Of a DNA stretch of 64,000 nt, positions 29,977-38,422 are shown one piece after another. Each line of letters begins with the position of its first letter. Position 1 is the first letter of the stretch. This DNA is from Dethiosulfovibrio peptidovorans DSM 11002 (GTDB lineage: Bacteria > Synergistota > Synergistia > Synergistales > Dethiosulfovibrionaceae). The DNA lies in assembly GCF_000172975.1 (NCBI RefSeq), contig NZ_ABTR02000001.1:372001-436000 (forward strand), read 5' to 3'. The position numbers were made by a program, and so were the translations under genes. Below the pieces are notes generated by a model. It did not search any database. It was given only the letters and a program-made list of their open reading frames with translations, and had not been told where the DNA came from.

Positions 29977-31251
29977 TCAATCCATGGTAAGCCTTCTTGT
30001 CTCCAGATAATACCGTTTTTCCGAAGCTTCACCTATGGAAAACGTCTTTCTGGGATAGGGTCCTACGTTACGGATCCTGTCGAAAAAACTCTCCTTGTCC
30101 ACGTCGGGCAGTAGAATTCCGATATTTCCATCCGCCCTGGAAAGCTGAGATACAACGTCTTCACCGTGAATGTAATCTACGGCAACGCCATCATGGCCTT
30201 CAAGATAGTCGTCCAAAAATGCCTGGACGTGCTCCACCGTCAACTCCGGGCCACTCTTAACGAAGGAAAGGCTTCCTTCGGTCGTCCCGTAGGAGATCCC
30301 TATCCTGTGCTCGTCTCCGTCTCTTACGGTAACGGGAGCGCCAGCCTTGAAGCTTCCCCCCAAGGCTTTAGCCATATCCTCCACGAAACGCTCCGGCTCC
30401 AGGCCGAAGAGAACCCTGTGGATCGGGTGGAACGGCAGCCCTTCGTCGTGGACGTTCTCCACCTCCACGAGAGCCCAACGGGACGGATGGTCCATTGGAG
30501 CTCCAGCGGCCTTGTTTTCCTCCCAGATGCCTTTTGCAGCAGCCAAAGAGTGGTTTCCGTCTCCGACGGCGAAAAGCAATCCCTTGGACAGGAGTCCTTC
30601 CAACGCCTCGGCTATTGAGTTCTCCATCTCGCCGGGAACCCTCCAGCCAGAGATGTGGCCGCCATTTTGGATTAACTCGAAATCGTAAACCTTCTCCATG
30701 TCGTTTCGACGGTTATACAGGGTCTCTATCAATGTCCCCTTCGGGTCGTCCACCAGGAGCAGGATATGAGGCATATCCATGACAGCACCTCTCCTGATGT
30801 CCATCCTGGGAGGGATCCTCTCCAATACGGTACCCTCGGTCGGACGAATCATGGCCTCCGCTCCTTTGTCGAAGCTGTAGTTTTCCAGGTCGACAGCCAG
30901 GATCAGCCCCTTTCGGGACGAAACGAAGGTAGTGGATCGATCAACCAGGATAAAATTCTCGCCCACTTCGGCCAAAACACCTCTGTCCAGATAGCCCCTC
31001 ATAGTATCGTTTATGGCGGAGATTCGGTCCTCGATCCGTCCCTTCTCGAGATAGGCCTCCGGCAAAATTATCCTGAGGGCCGAGGGAGAGTCTCCTACCA
31101 GTTCCTCCGTCTTACTCCAATAGTCCGGCTCGGAGGTGAACTGATCGCAGGCTACCACGGACCAGGTTTCGAGGGATACGCCGTCGCCGGGAAGATATAC
31201 ATTCGGCACGGCGACGCCCAGGGCAGACAATCTGTCTCTGGCATCGGCCAT
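29977..31251 (-). CDS. DUF1015 family protein
   Basis: 424 residues, typical for the family. Seen: WSVVACDQFTSEPDYW near the N-terminus, RPTEGTVLERIPPRMDIR, LLVDDPKGTLIETLYN, VGDGNHSLAAAKGIWEE, and VDYIHGEDVV at the C-terminus, all family hallmarks. Biochemical role not established to my knowledge. It lies 6 bp after serC and is last of a serA-serC-DUF1015 operon, which links it to serine synthesis. Confidence 0.9.
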   Translation of the reverse strand: MADARDRLSALGVAVPNVYLPGDGVSLETWSVVACDQFTSEPDYWSKTEELVGDSPSALRIILPEAYLEKGRIEDRISAINDTMRGYLDRGVLAEVGENFILVDRSTTFVSSRKGLILAVDLENYSFDKGAEAMIRPTEGTVLERIPPRMDIRRGAVMDMPHILLLVDDPKGTLIETLYNRRNDMEKVYDFELIQNGGHISGWRVPGEMENSIAEALEGLLSKGLLFAVGDGNHSLAAAKGIWEENKAAGAPMDHPSRWALVEVENVHDEGLPFHPIHRVLFGLEPERFVEDMAKALGGSFKAGAPVTVRDGDEHRIGISYGTTEGSLSFVKSGPELTVEHVQAFLDDYLEGHDGVAVDYIHGEDVVSQLSRADGNIGILLPDVDKESFFDRIRNVGPYPRKTFSIGEASEKRYYLETRRLTMD

Positions 31252-31257
31252 AGGAGC

Positions 31258-32343
31258 TTACCTCTTCTCCTTCATGAAGCCCTTCATGAACTCGGCCAGT
31301 TCCCCGGCGCCCTCGACGGTCATGGAGTTATAAAGCGAGGCCCTGCAGCCTCCGACGCTTCTGTGTCCCTTGAGCCCCATCATGCCCTTCGACGTGGCCT
31401 CGGCGACGAAGGCCTTCTCCAGGTCCTCCGAGGGAAGACGGAACACTACGTTCATCTCGGAACGGTATCTCTCGTCCACAGGGCAACGGTAAAAACCGTC
31501 GCTGCCGTCTATTACGTCGTAGACAAGGGAGGCCTTGTCACGATTGTGCTTGGCCATGGCCTCTATGCCGCCGATTCGTTTCATCCTCTCCAGGACCAGT
31601 TTCATAGCCCAGATGGGGAAGACCGGCGGGGTGTTGTAAAGGGAGTCCTTGTTAGCGTGGGTCCTGTAATCCAAGTAGGCTGGAAGACCGTCGGCGCAAC
31701 GCTCCAGTATGTCATCCCGTACAATCACGATGGTCACCCCGGCGGGGCCGAGGTTCTTCTGGGCTCCGGCGTATATCAGTCCGAACTTCTCCACAGGAAC
31801 GGGATGGCTCATTATATCGCTGGACATATCGCAGAACAGCGGGACGTCTCCCGTATCGGGCCAATCCTTCCACTGGACCCCTCCTATCGTCTCGTTGGAG
31901 GTGATGTAGACATAGGACGATCCGTCCGACGGTTTAACATCTCCGGCATCGGGCAAAGACACATACCCCTCGGATTTGCCATCGAAGAGGACGTTTACCG
32001 AACCGATCTTCTTGGCGTCGTCGTAGGCCTTTTTAGACCATGAACCGGAGACTACGAAATCGCAATGGCCATCTTTGGGAAGAAAGTTCATCGGTATCAT
32101 CCCGAACTGAAGTGTAGCCCCACCTCCAAGGAGAAGCACCTTGTAGTTATCCGGAACCGCGAAAAGCTCCCTTATAAGCGAGATGGCTCCCATGTGTACC
32201 TCGTCGTAGGTGGCGCTTCTGTGACTGGTCTCTATGAGAGAGAGGCCCGAGTCGCCGTACTCCACCATGTTCTTCTGGATTTCCTCGAACACTTCCAGAG
32301 GAAGTACCGACGGTCCGGCATAGAAGTTCAGCTTTCTAGTCAT
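31258..32343 (-). CDS. serC: Phosphoserine aminotransferase
   Basis: 361 residues, class V aminotransferase. Seen: NFYAGPSVLP start, LLLGGGATLQFGMIPMNFL, and PLP-lysine motif GAQKNLGPAGVTIVIV; Arg-containing HRSVGGCRASLYN near the end. Converts phosphohydroxypyruvate and glutamate to phosphoserine. One base separates it from serA. Confidence 0.95.
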   Translation of the reverse strand: MTRKLNFYAGPSVLPLEVFEEIQKNMVEYGDSGLSLIETSHRSATYDEVHMGAISLIRELFAVPDNYKVLLLGGGATLQFGMIPMNFLPKDGHCDFVVSGSWSKKAYDDAKKIGSVNVLFDGKSEGYVSLPDAGDVKPSDGSSYVYITSNETIGGVQWKDWPDTGDVPLFCDMSSDIMSHPVPVEKFGLIYAGAQKNLGPAGVTIVIVRDDILERCADGLPAYLDYRTHANKDSLYNTPPVFPIWAMKLVLERMKRIGGIEAMAKHNRDKASLVYDVIDGSDGFYRCPVDERYRSEMNVVFRLPSEDLEKAFVAEATSKGMMGLKGHRSVGGCRASLYNSMTVEGAGELAEFMKGFMKEKR

Positions 32344-32344
32344 A

Positions 32345-33244
32345 TTACAGGACTCCTTTCTCCAGGTTCTCCTGGATTATGCTCTCAACCTCGTCGCCGA
32401 TACGAAGGAGGTTTTCCGATGTGCTGGCTCCTATGTGGGGGGCCATAAGGACCCTGGGCGCCTTCAATATGGGATAGTCCTCGGCGGGAGGATCGCTGGG
32501 CCACACGTCGGTACAGTAGGCTCCCAGCTTGCCGCTCTCAAGGGCGGCAGCAACAGATGTGGCGTCCACGCACAGACCCCGCCCGGTGTTCACCAAAACC
32601 GCACCGTCCTTCATGGCTCCAATGACGTCCGAGTTTATCAACCCTCTGGTATCGTCGGTCAGAGGCAGATGGAGGGATATGTAGTCCCCTTTCGAAACCG
32701 CCTCCTTGACATCCGAGACGAGAGTTACCCCCAAATTGGACGCTCTATCGGAATCCACGAACGGATCGTAGGCGAAGACCTCCATTCCGAAGGCCGAAGC
32801 TCTCTTGCTTACCTCAGCAGCTATGTTTCCCAGGCCGAAAAGGGTGAGCTTTTTGCCGCAAAGCTCAGTCCTCTTAAGCTTCTTTTTCTCCCAGGCACCT
32901 GAAGCCATGGAGTTGTGGGCCTCGACGAGACGATTGGGGACCGCCAGCATCATGGCGAAAGCCAGTTCCGCCACAGCGACGGACGATGCCTTGGGAGTGT
33001 TTCTCACCGAGATTCCTTTGGAGGCGGCGAACTCCTTGTCTATGTTGTCGGTGCCGACCCCACCCCTTATTATCAGCTTGAGGTTGGAGGCCTTCTCGAT
33101 ATAGTCCCTGGTACACTTGGTCTTGCTCCTAACCAAGACGACATCTGCCTCGGAAAGCCTGCCTGTATCGTCGGTGACCTCGCCAAAACGGGACAGACGA
33201 TCGGGAAGGGATGGATCGAACGCGTCGGAAATAAGTATCAACAT
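32345..33244 (-). CDS. serA: D-3-phosphoglycerate dehydrogenase, short form
   Basis: 299 residues from the ATG at 33244 (GAGGAGTGAT site). Seen: NAD loop LTLFGLGNIAAEVSKRA, catalytic Arg in LVNTGRGLCVD, Glu and His region MAPHIGASTSENLLRIG. It lacks the C-terminal ACT domain, so serine feedback inhibition is not expected. First step of the phosphorylated serine pathway; the next gene is serC. Confidence 0.92.
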   Translation of the reverse strand: MLILISDAFDPSLPDRLSRFGEVTDDTGRLSEADVVLVRSKTKCTRDYIEKASNLKLIIRGGVGTDNIDKEFAASKGISVRNTPKASSVAVAELAFAMMLAVPNRLVEAHNSMASGAWEKKKLKRTELCGKKLTLFGLGNIAAEVSKRASAFGMEVFAYDPFVDSDRASNLGVTLVSDVKEAVSKGDYISLHLPLTDDTRGLINSDVIGAMKDGAVLVNTGRGLCVDATSVAAALESGKLGAYCTDVWPSDPPAEDYPILKAPRVLMAPHIGASTSENLLRIGDEVESIIQENLEKGVL

Positions 33245-33301
33245 AGCTATCACTCCTCGTGCCAGGATAAAAAGAAAGATCTGGTAATTCTACAAAAGAA
33301 A

Positions 33302-33348
33302 GGAGCCTTTTTGCAAGTGGAAATTTCCACATCGCAAAAAGGCCCCTG
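33302..33348 (-). terminator. Terminator of signalling operon
   Basis: GCCTTTTTGC...GTGGAAA pairs with TTTCCAC...GCAAAAAGGC with a small asymmetric loop, about 20 bp after the 33370 stop. It may also terminate toward the serA promoter. Confidence 0.65.
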
Positions 33349-33369
33349 CCGAATTTATCGTCTATTGTC

Positions 33370-35151
33370 CTACTCCATCGATTTGGGAGGGCTTTTCGAT
33401 CTAATAGGCCCACCCGAAAGAAGGGTATCGAATCGATCGTGAGGAACCGGAGGGCTGAAAAGGTAACCCTGTAAAACATCGCATCCTATAGATCCTAGAA
33501 TCCTCATCTGCTCCGCCGTCTCGACCCCCTCGGCTACTACCTCCTTGCCCAGAGAGTGTGCCAGGGTAACCACTGCCTCGGCTATAGCCAGATCTCCCTT
33601 GTCCTCGGGGATACCGGAGATGAAAGACCTGTCGATCTTCAGACGGCGAACGGGAAAGCTTTTCAGGTAGGCCATAGAGGAATAGCCTGTACCGAAGTCA
33701 TCTATGGATATGCCGATCCCCCTTCTGACCAGATTATTCATGACCTCCACCGCCCGATCCTCGGACTTTACGAGTACGTTTTCGGTAAGCTCCATATCCA
33801 ACGAGCCACAGGGGAAACCGGTCTCCTGAAGGATCTGCTCCACCTTGCTGACAAGTGCAGGGTCGCTGAATTGGCGCGCAGACAGGTTGACCGACAGCCG
33901 CAGGTTTGGAAATAGCTCCAGCCAGTTCAGGGACTGAGAACAGGCTCTTCGTAAAACCCACTCTCCAAGGGGAATGATTATCCCCAGTTGCTCCGCCACA
34001 GGGATAAACTCGTCTGGCATAACGAACCTCCCAAGTCGACTGGATCGCCAACGAAGAAGGGCCTCCATTCCGTTGATATCTCCTGTCCTGGCGTTCACGG
34101 TAGGCTGATAATAGACCTTGAACTCGTCCAGGTCGATGGCCTCTCTGATGTGAGCCCCTACATGGAAATAGCTTTGTGCCTCCTGGGAGAGAGACTGAGA
34201 GAAAAGACGAAACGACCCCTTGCCGGAGATCTTTGCGGCCTGAAGGGCGACGCCTGCGTTGGTTAGGAGTTCGTCATCATCGTCTCCATCGTCCGGAAAT
34301 ATCACAACTCCACAGCCCATAGAGAGGTCCAGTCTTTGCCCTCCCAAGGAAAGCGGCTCTGAGAGAATTTTACTCAGATCCTCCGCCGTCTTGAACACCG
34401 CCGAACGATCCACTATACCCGGAAGGACCAAGGCAAATTCATCGCTCCCTATTCTAGCCACGGTTCCCCCATCTTTCTCGAAGACCTTCAGCCTGTTCCC
34501 AACGGCAACGAGGACCTCGTTTCCGACGGAGTGTCCCAAGGAACCGTTTATATAGCTGAAATCGTCGAGATCGCACAGAAACAGCCCCAGCATGGTCCCG
34601 TTATGACGGGTCATCGACACGGCCATATCGAGCCTGTCCAGAAAAAGCACTCTATTGGGAAGTCCTGTCAGGCCGTCCATCTGTCTTTCAAGACAAAGGG
34701 AATCGGTGATACTGCGCAATTCGTCGTTTTGCGAGTTGACCAGTTTCTCCAGCCTTAGACGATACTCGCGGTTCTCCCTTTTCAGAGAGGCCTTGGCCAA
34801 AGCCTGATCCACCGCGTGACGGAGCATCTCCACGTCCGTCACAGGTTTCATCAGATAGTCCCAGGTACCCAGTCGGATAGCCTTCACCACGTCGGCCACG
34901 TCTCCATCGCCGGAGACCATTATCACAGGGAGGTCGGGAAAACGGGGAACCACTCGCTCCAAAACGTCCAGTCCGGAGATCCCCGGCATCATTATGTCTA
35001 GCAACATAAGATCGGGGACATCGGTCTCCAAGGCTTCTAGGGCATCCTCCCCGGAGGAGTGTTTCACCACTACGTGCCCGAAGTCCTCTAGGCATAGCGC
35101 CAGACTCTCCCTCACGGAGACGTTATCGTCCACTACCATGATCGACGCCAT
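33370..35151 (-). CDS. Response regulator with GGDEF-EAL output
   Basis: 593 residues from the ATG at 35151 (AGGAGGTGTC site). Receiver domain 1-120 (DD pair VVDDN, phospho-Asp in LMLLDIMMPG, Lys in YLMKPV). GGDEF domain (about 165-325) with a degenerate IGSDEF signature. EAL domain (about 340-580) with intact MEALLRWRS, DDFGTGYSS and EGVET. Likely a phosphorylation-controlled c-di-GMP phosphodiesterase, with GGDEF possibly a GTP-sensing domain. Overlaps the upstream receiver gene by 29 bp; last gene of the kinase operon. Confidence 0.93.
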   Translation of the reverse strand: MASIMVVDDNVSVRESLALCLEDFGHVVVKHSSGEDALEALETDVPDLMLLDIMMPGISGLDVLERVVPRFPDLPVIMVSGDGDVADVVKAIRLGTWDYLMKPVTDVEMLRHAVDQALAKASLKRENREYRLRLEKLVNSQNDELRSITDSLCLERQMDGLTGLPNRVLFLDRLDMAVSMTRHNGTMLGLFLCDLDDFSYINGSLGHSVGNEVLVAVGNRLKVFEKDGGTVARIGSDEFALVLPGIVDRSAVFKTAEDLSKILSEPLSLGGQRLDLSMGCGVVIFPDDGDDDDELLTNAGVALQAAKISGKGSFRLFSQSLSQEAQSYFHVGAHIREAIDLDEFKVYYQPTVNARTGDINGMEALLRWRSSRLGRFVMPDEFIPVAEQLGIIIPLGEWVLRRACSQSLNWLELFPNLRLSVNLSARQFSDPALVSKVEQILQETGFPCGSLDMELTENVLVKSEDRAVEVMNNLVRRGIGISIDDFGTGYSSMAYLKSFPVRRLKIDRSFISGIPEDKGDLAIAEAVVTLAHSLGKEVVAEGVETAEQMRILGSIGCDVLQGYLFSPPVPHDRFDTLLSGGPIRSKSPPKSME

Positions 35152-35521
35152 GACTCGACACCTCCTGGGAAAGAGCCTCAATCTCGTCCAACAGTACGGT
35201 CAGATCGACGAGAGGCTTTCTGAACACCGGTACGTTTTCCAATTCGACGTATTGGGAACCGGGGTCGAAATCGGGAGAACCGGTGTAAATCACGCAGGGA
35301 AGATCCGGTAAAAGCTCTCTCATGTTCAGAATCAGCCGATCCCCCGACATGGCGGGAAGCCGAAGGTCCACTACGGCCACGTCCACCCGGTTAGTTCGAA
35401 TCCACTCGTATGCACTTTCCCCGGAGTTGAAGGAGTACACCTCATAGCCGCAGTCCTCCAAGAAAGCCACTAAAGTAGCGCAAACGCTCAGATCATCGTC
35501 CACCACCATAACACGAGTCAA
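35123..35521 (-). CDS. Stand-alone response regulator receiver
   Basis: 132 residues: VMVVDDDLSV acidic pocket, phospho-Asp in VAVVDLRLPAM, Thr in VIYTGSPD, Lys in VFRKPLVD. No output domain. Overlaps the kinase stop by 4 bp and the GGDEF-EAL gene by 29 bp. Could be a phosphate sink, or compete with the larger regulator for the same kinase. Confidence 0.9.
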   Translation of the reverse strand: MTRVMVVDDDLSVCATLVAFLEDCGYEVYSFNSGESAYEWIRTNRVDVAVVDLRLPAMSGDRLILNMRELLPDLPCVIYTGSPDFDPGSQYVELENVPVFRKPLVDLTVLLDEIEALSQEVSSHGVDHGSGR

Positions 35522-36849
35522 ACCCGCTCATCCCCTCCTGCAGGAAGATCCACCATAAACCTGCACCCTCCACCATCGGGCCTCTCCAGGGACATCGCTC
35601 CATCGTGGTTTTCAACCACGATGAAGTAAGACACCGATAGACCCAGGCCGGTCCCCTCCCCGACCTTTTTGGTGGTGAAAAAGGGCTCGAATACCCTCCT
35701 TGCGACCTCATCGGACAAGCCCGGTCCGTTATCCTGAACCACAAGTCTAACGTATTCACCTCTGTTGATAATCGAGAGATAGAGTTTAGGTCTCTCCACA
35801 TGGGCCTCCCACATGGCCTGAGAGGCGTTTTTCATCAGGTTCAGCAGGACCTGTTGAATCTGCCCCGGCTCGCATCTGACATCGGGAAGATCGTCGTCGT
35901 AGTCTTTAAAGATCTCGATCCCCCTGAAATCGAACTTTTTCTTCAGGTCATAATCGTTTTTGGCCAGCTCCAAAGTTCGATCCATCAGTGATGGAAGATC
36001 GCAGGGAAGATGGTCCTTCCCTTTTCTGGCGAAACTGAGCATCTCCTTGACTATCCCGGCGGCCCTCTCGCTGGATTCCTGTATGGCGTCCAGCATATCC
36101 GGTATCTTTCTGGAGTCCAGATACCGCCACAGTCCCTCCATGTCAATGCCCGATTCAACAGCGGCTTTTTCGTTCGCCGGCATGGAGGATAGCAACCTGT
36201 TTCTTAGGACGGCGGCGCTCTGAAGTATTCCGGCCAGAGGGTTGTTTATCTCGTGAGCCATACCGGCTGCCAACCCTCCTACCGAGAGCATCTTCTCCGA
36301 CTGTATCATCATCTCCTCCAGACGAACCTGCTCCGTGACGTCATCTATTCGAATAACCGCACCCTGTAGGCCGTTAGCTATAAGGGGATAGACCGTTATG
36401 TCCTCAAAACGCCCTTCCCCCTCGGAGGAGGATGGAACCTTCTTCATAAATCGGGGCTCCCTGTCCAACAGAGCCTGCCCTATCCTGTCCAACTGAGCCT
36501 CCAACTCGGGAAAGACCGACACAAGAGATCGGCCCAAAGCGTCCGCTTCCTCCACTCCGGTCAACACCTCTGCTCCTCTATTCCATTGAGTCACGTTAAA
36601 GTCGGGGTCGACCGCCACCAAGACCGAGGGCATAGAGTCTATGACGTTCTCCAGATAAGCACGAAGTCGCCTCAGCTCGTCCTCCGCGAGACGACGCTCT
36701 TCTATCTCCCACTCCAGCTCTCGGACCTTTCTCTGCAGCTCGGGATAATAGCTCTTCCTGCCGGATACGCCTCCCAAACCCACGATCTTCAACCGAAGGT
36801 CGGCGTCCTCCCGCCCGTCTCCTCCTCTGCCCTCAAAGCGCTCTGACAT
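35518..36849 (-). CDS. Soluble PAS sensor histidine kinase
   Basis: 443 residues, no membrane segment. Coiled coil about 30-70, PAS domain about 70-180 (VIDSMPSVLVAVDPDFNVTQWN), HisKA box MAHEINNPLAGILQ, N box LLNLMKNASQAM, G boxes VVQDNGPGLSD and GTGLGLSVS. Cytoplasmic sensing by PAS. The ATG (GGAGGATCTGT before it) lies inside the 3' end of the alcohol dehydrogenase gene (17-bp overlap), so the two are co-expressed. Confidence 0.92.
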   Translation of the reverse strand: MSERFEGRGGDGREDADLRLKIVGLGGVSGRKSYYPELQRKVRELEWEIEERRLAEDELRRLRAYLENVIDSMPSVLVAVDPDFNVTQWNRGAEVLTGVEEADALGRSLVSVFPELEAQLDRIGQALLDREPRFMKKVPSSSEGEGRFEDITVYPLIANGLQGAVIRIDDVTEQVRLEEMMIQSEKMLSVGGLAAGMAHEINNPLAGILQSAAVLRNRLLSSMPANEKAAVESGIDMEGLWRYLDSRKIPDMLDAIQESSERAAGIVKEMLSFARKGKDHLPCDLPSLMDRTLELAKNDYDLKKKFDFRGIEIFKDYDDDLPDVRCEPGQIQQVLLNLMKNASQAMWEAHVERPKLYLSIINRGEYVRLVVQDNGPGLSDEVARRVFEPFFTTKKVGEGTGLGLSVSYFIVVENHDGAMSLERPDGGGCRFMVDLPAGGDERV

Positions 36850-37984
36850 ACAGATCCTCCAGATCCTCTCTCTCTAGCCTGACCGGGTTGGTTACCATAC
36901 AGGGGTCGTCGAAGGCATGTGAAGCCAATAGGGGAATCTGATCCTCCGTCACGCCTCTGGCCCTCAGACCACCGGATATCCCGGAAGACTCCCTAAGACC
37001 GTTAATGGCCCTTACCAACCTGCCCCGAACCTCGTCGTCGGAGAGACCGTCCACCGGGACCGATATCCTCCGAGCCAACTCTCTATACCTGGAGGGAGCT
37101 CCGTGAAAATTACGGTCCACCACGGTTGGCAACAACAAGGCGTTACACTCTCCGTGGGGCAGGTCCAGATAACCGCCCAATGCGTGGGCCATGGCGTGGA
37201 CCGCTCCCAAGCTGGCGTTGGAAAAGGCCAGGCCTGCCTCCAGACTGGCCATCATTATCTCCCGTCGATCCGAGTCGTCCTCCAGAGCCTTGAACAGGTT
37301 CTGCGATATGAGTTCAACGGCGGAAAGGGCGTAGAGATCGGATATAGCCGAGCTGCCGGTCGACACATAGGCCTCGAAAGCATGAGTCAACGCGTCCAAG
37401 GCGGTGCAGGCAGTGAGATAACCGTCCATGGTTGAAAGAGTGTGATAGTCCACCAGGGCCATGTCGGGAATGATGGCCTTGCTTATTATCGCTACCTTTA
37501 CCCCTCCGTTCTCGTCGTTTACTATGGCGAACTGAGAGACATCGGCGGAACTGCCTCCGGTGGTTGGGATACAGATCAGAGGAGGCATGGGCACGGCCAC
37601 CTTGTCTATCCCCTTAAAATCGAGGATATGTCCACCGTTGGACACCACTATCCCGATACCCTTTGCGCTGTCCATGGGACTTCCACCTCCGACCGCGACC
37701 AGGCCGTCGCACTCCCCTTCGATGTAGGAATCCACGCCTTTCATGATCTGAGCCGATCTCGGATTGGAGGTTATGTCGGAGAAAATCCGCCACTCGACTC
37801 CCTCCCTGTCGAGGGATTCCCAGGCCCTTCGAACCCAACCGGTGGACAGTACCCCCGGATCGGTCACCAACAGAACCCTGTTCAAACCAAGATTGGCGGT
37901 ACAGGATCCGACCAGATCCACCGCCCCCGGGCCGAAGACCACCTCTGGCATGACAAACCTTCTGAGCTCGTCGTAACGTTCCAT
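36833..37984 (-). CDS. Iron-containing alcohol dehydrogenase
   Basis: 383 residues. Seen: NAD motif VAVGGGSPMDSAKGIGI, PTTGGSSADVSQFA, metal ligands in ALDALTHAFEAYVS, HAMAHALGGYLDLPHGECNA. Oxidises alcohols or reduces aldehydes with NAD(P). It is the first gene of an operon with a PAS histidine kinase and two receivers, an unusual pairing that may link the redox reaction with c-di-GMP signalling. Confidence 0.93.
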   Translation of the reverse strand: MERYDELRRFVMPEVVFGPGAVDLVGSCTANLGLNRVLLVTDPGVLSTGWVRRAWESLDREGVEWRIFSDITSNPRSAQIMKGVDSYIEGECDGLVAVGGGSPMDSAKGIGIVVSNGGHILDFKGIDKVAVPMPPLICIPTTGGSSADVSQFAIVNDENGGVKVAIISKAIIPDMALVDYHTLSTMDGYLTACTALDALTHAFEAYVSTGSSAISDLYALSAVELISQNLFKALEDDSDRREIMMASLEAGLAFSNASLGAVHAMAHALGGYLDLPHGECNALLLPTVVDRNFHGAPSRYRELARRISVPVDGLSDDEVRGRLVRAINGLRESSGISGGLRARGVTEDQIPLLASHAFDDPCMVTNPVRLEREDLEDLYVRAL

Positions 37985-38043
37985 ACACTCCCCCCTTTCC
38001 GGAAAACCCTTTGTTCTACTGTACCTTATTTACCATCTATTTG

Positions 38044-38084
38044 AAAAGGGGCGACGGGCGGAGAATCCGCCCGTCGCCCCTTTT
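38044..38084. terminator. Bidirectional terminator
   Basis: A near-perfect 19-bp stem (AAAAGGGGCGACGGGCGGA with its complement, 3-nt loop) with As before and Ts after. It ends the DUF5320 gene transcript. Confidence 0.9.
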
Positions 38085-38104
38085 GCGACACAGATCTATT
38101 CAGG

Positions 38105-38347
38105 TTAATCTTCGCCTTTTTCCTCGATCAGCCTGTCTATCTTCTCCTCTAAAAGAGCGATCCTGCGAGACATATCGCTCTCCTGGTTCCCGACGACTCC
38201 GGGATCGATAAAACCGAAACAACGCCCGAAACCGCGGCCTCGGCCAAAACCTACACCGCGACCTGCGACTCCGGAGACACAGCCTCCCAGACCCCTTCCG
38301 GTTCCGGGACCTCCTCCGAGAGGACCAGTGGCATCTCTACCAGGCAT
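38105..38347 (-). CDS. DUF5320 small Gly/Arg-rich protein
   Basis: 80 residues: start MPGRDATGPLGGGPGTGRGLG as in the DUF5320 family, a Gly-Arg-Phe repeat section with two Cys (GGCVSG, GRCFGF), and a C-terminal helix/coiled coil (SRRIALLEEKIDRLIEEK). In anaerobes relatives sit next to NifB/NifX-type iron-molybdenum cofactor proteins and Mrp ATPases; here it is alone. A Fur-like box lies right upstream, suggesting iron regulation. Function unknown. Confidence 0.85.
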   Translation of the reverse strand: MPGRDATGPLGGGPGTGRGLGGCVSGVAGRGVGFGRGRGFGRCFGFIDPGVVGNQESDMSRRIALLEEKIDRLIEEKGED

Positions 38348-38360
38348 ATCGACACCTCCT

Positions 38361-38379
38361 AAAAATGATTTTCATTATC
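38361..38379 (-). promoter_or_regulatory. Fur-box-like operator
   Basis: On the minus strand GATAATGAAAATCATTTTT matches the classical 19-bp Fur consensus at 16 positions. It lies directly before the AGGAGGTGTC ribosome site of the DUF5320 gene and next to a TATGAT -10 candidate. Confidence 0.65.
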
Positions 38380-38422
38380 ATATTAGTGCCCTTGCCCCTC
38401 CCTGTCAAGCCCCACAGATAGA

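Noticed and set aside
30766-32043. 425-residue plus-strand ORF over DUF1015 and serC
   Set aside because: Antisense shadow spanning two well-supported genes.
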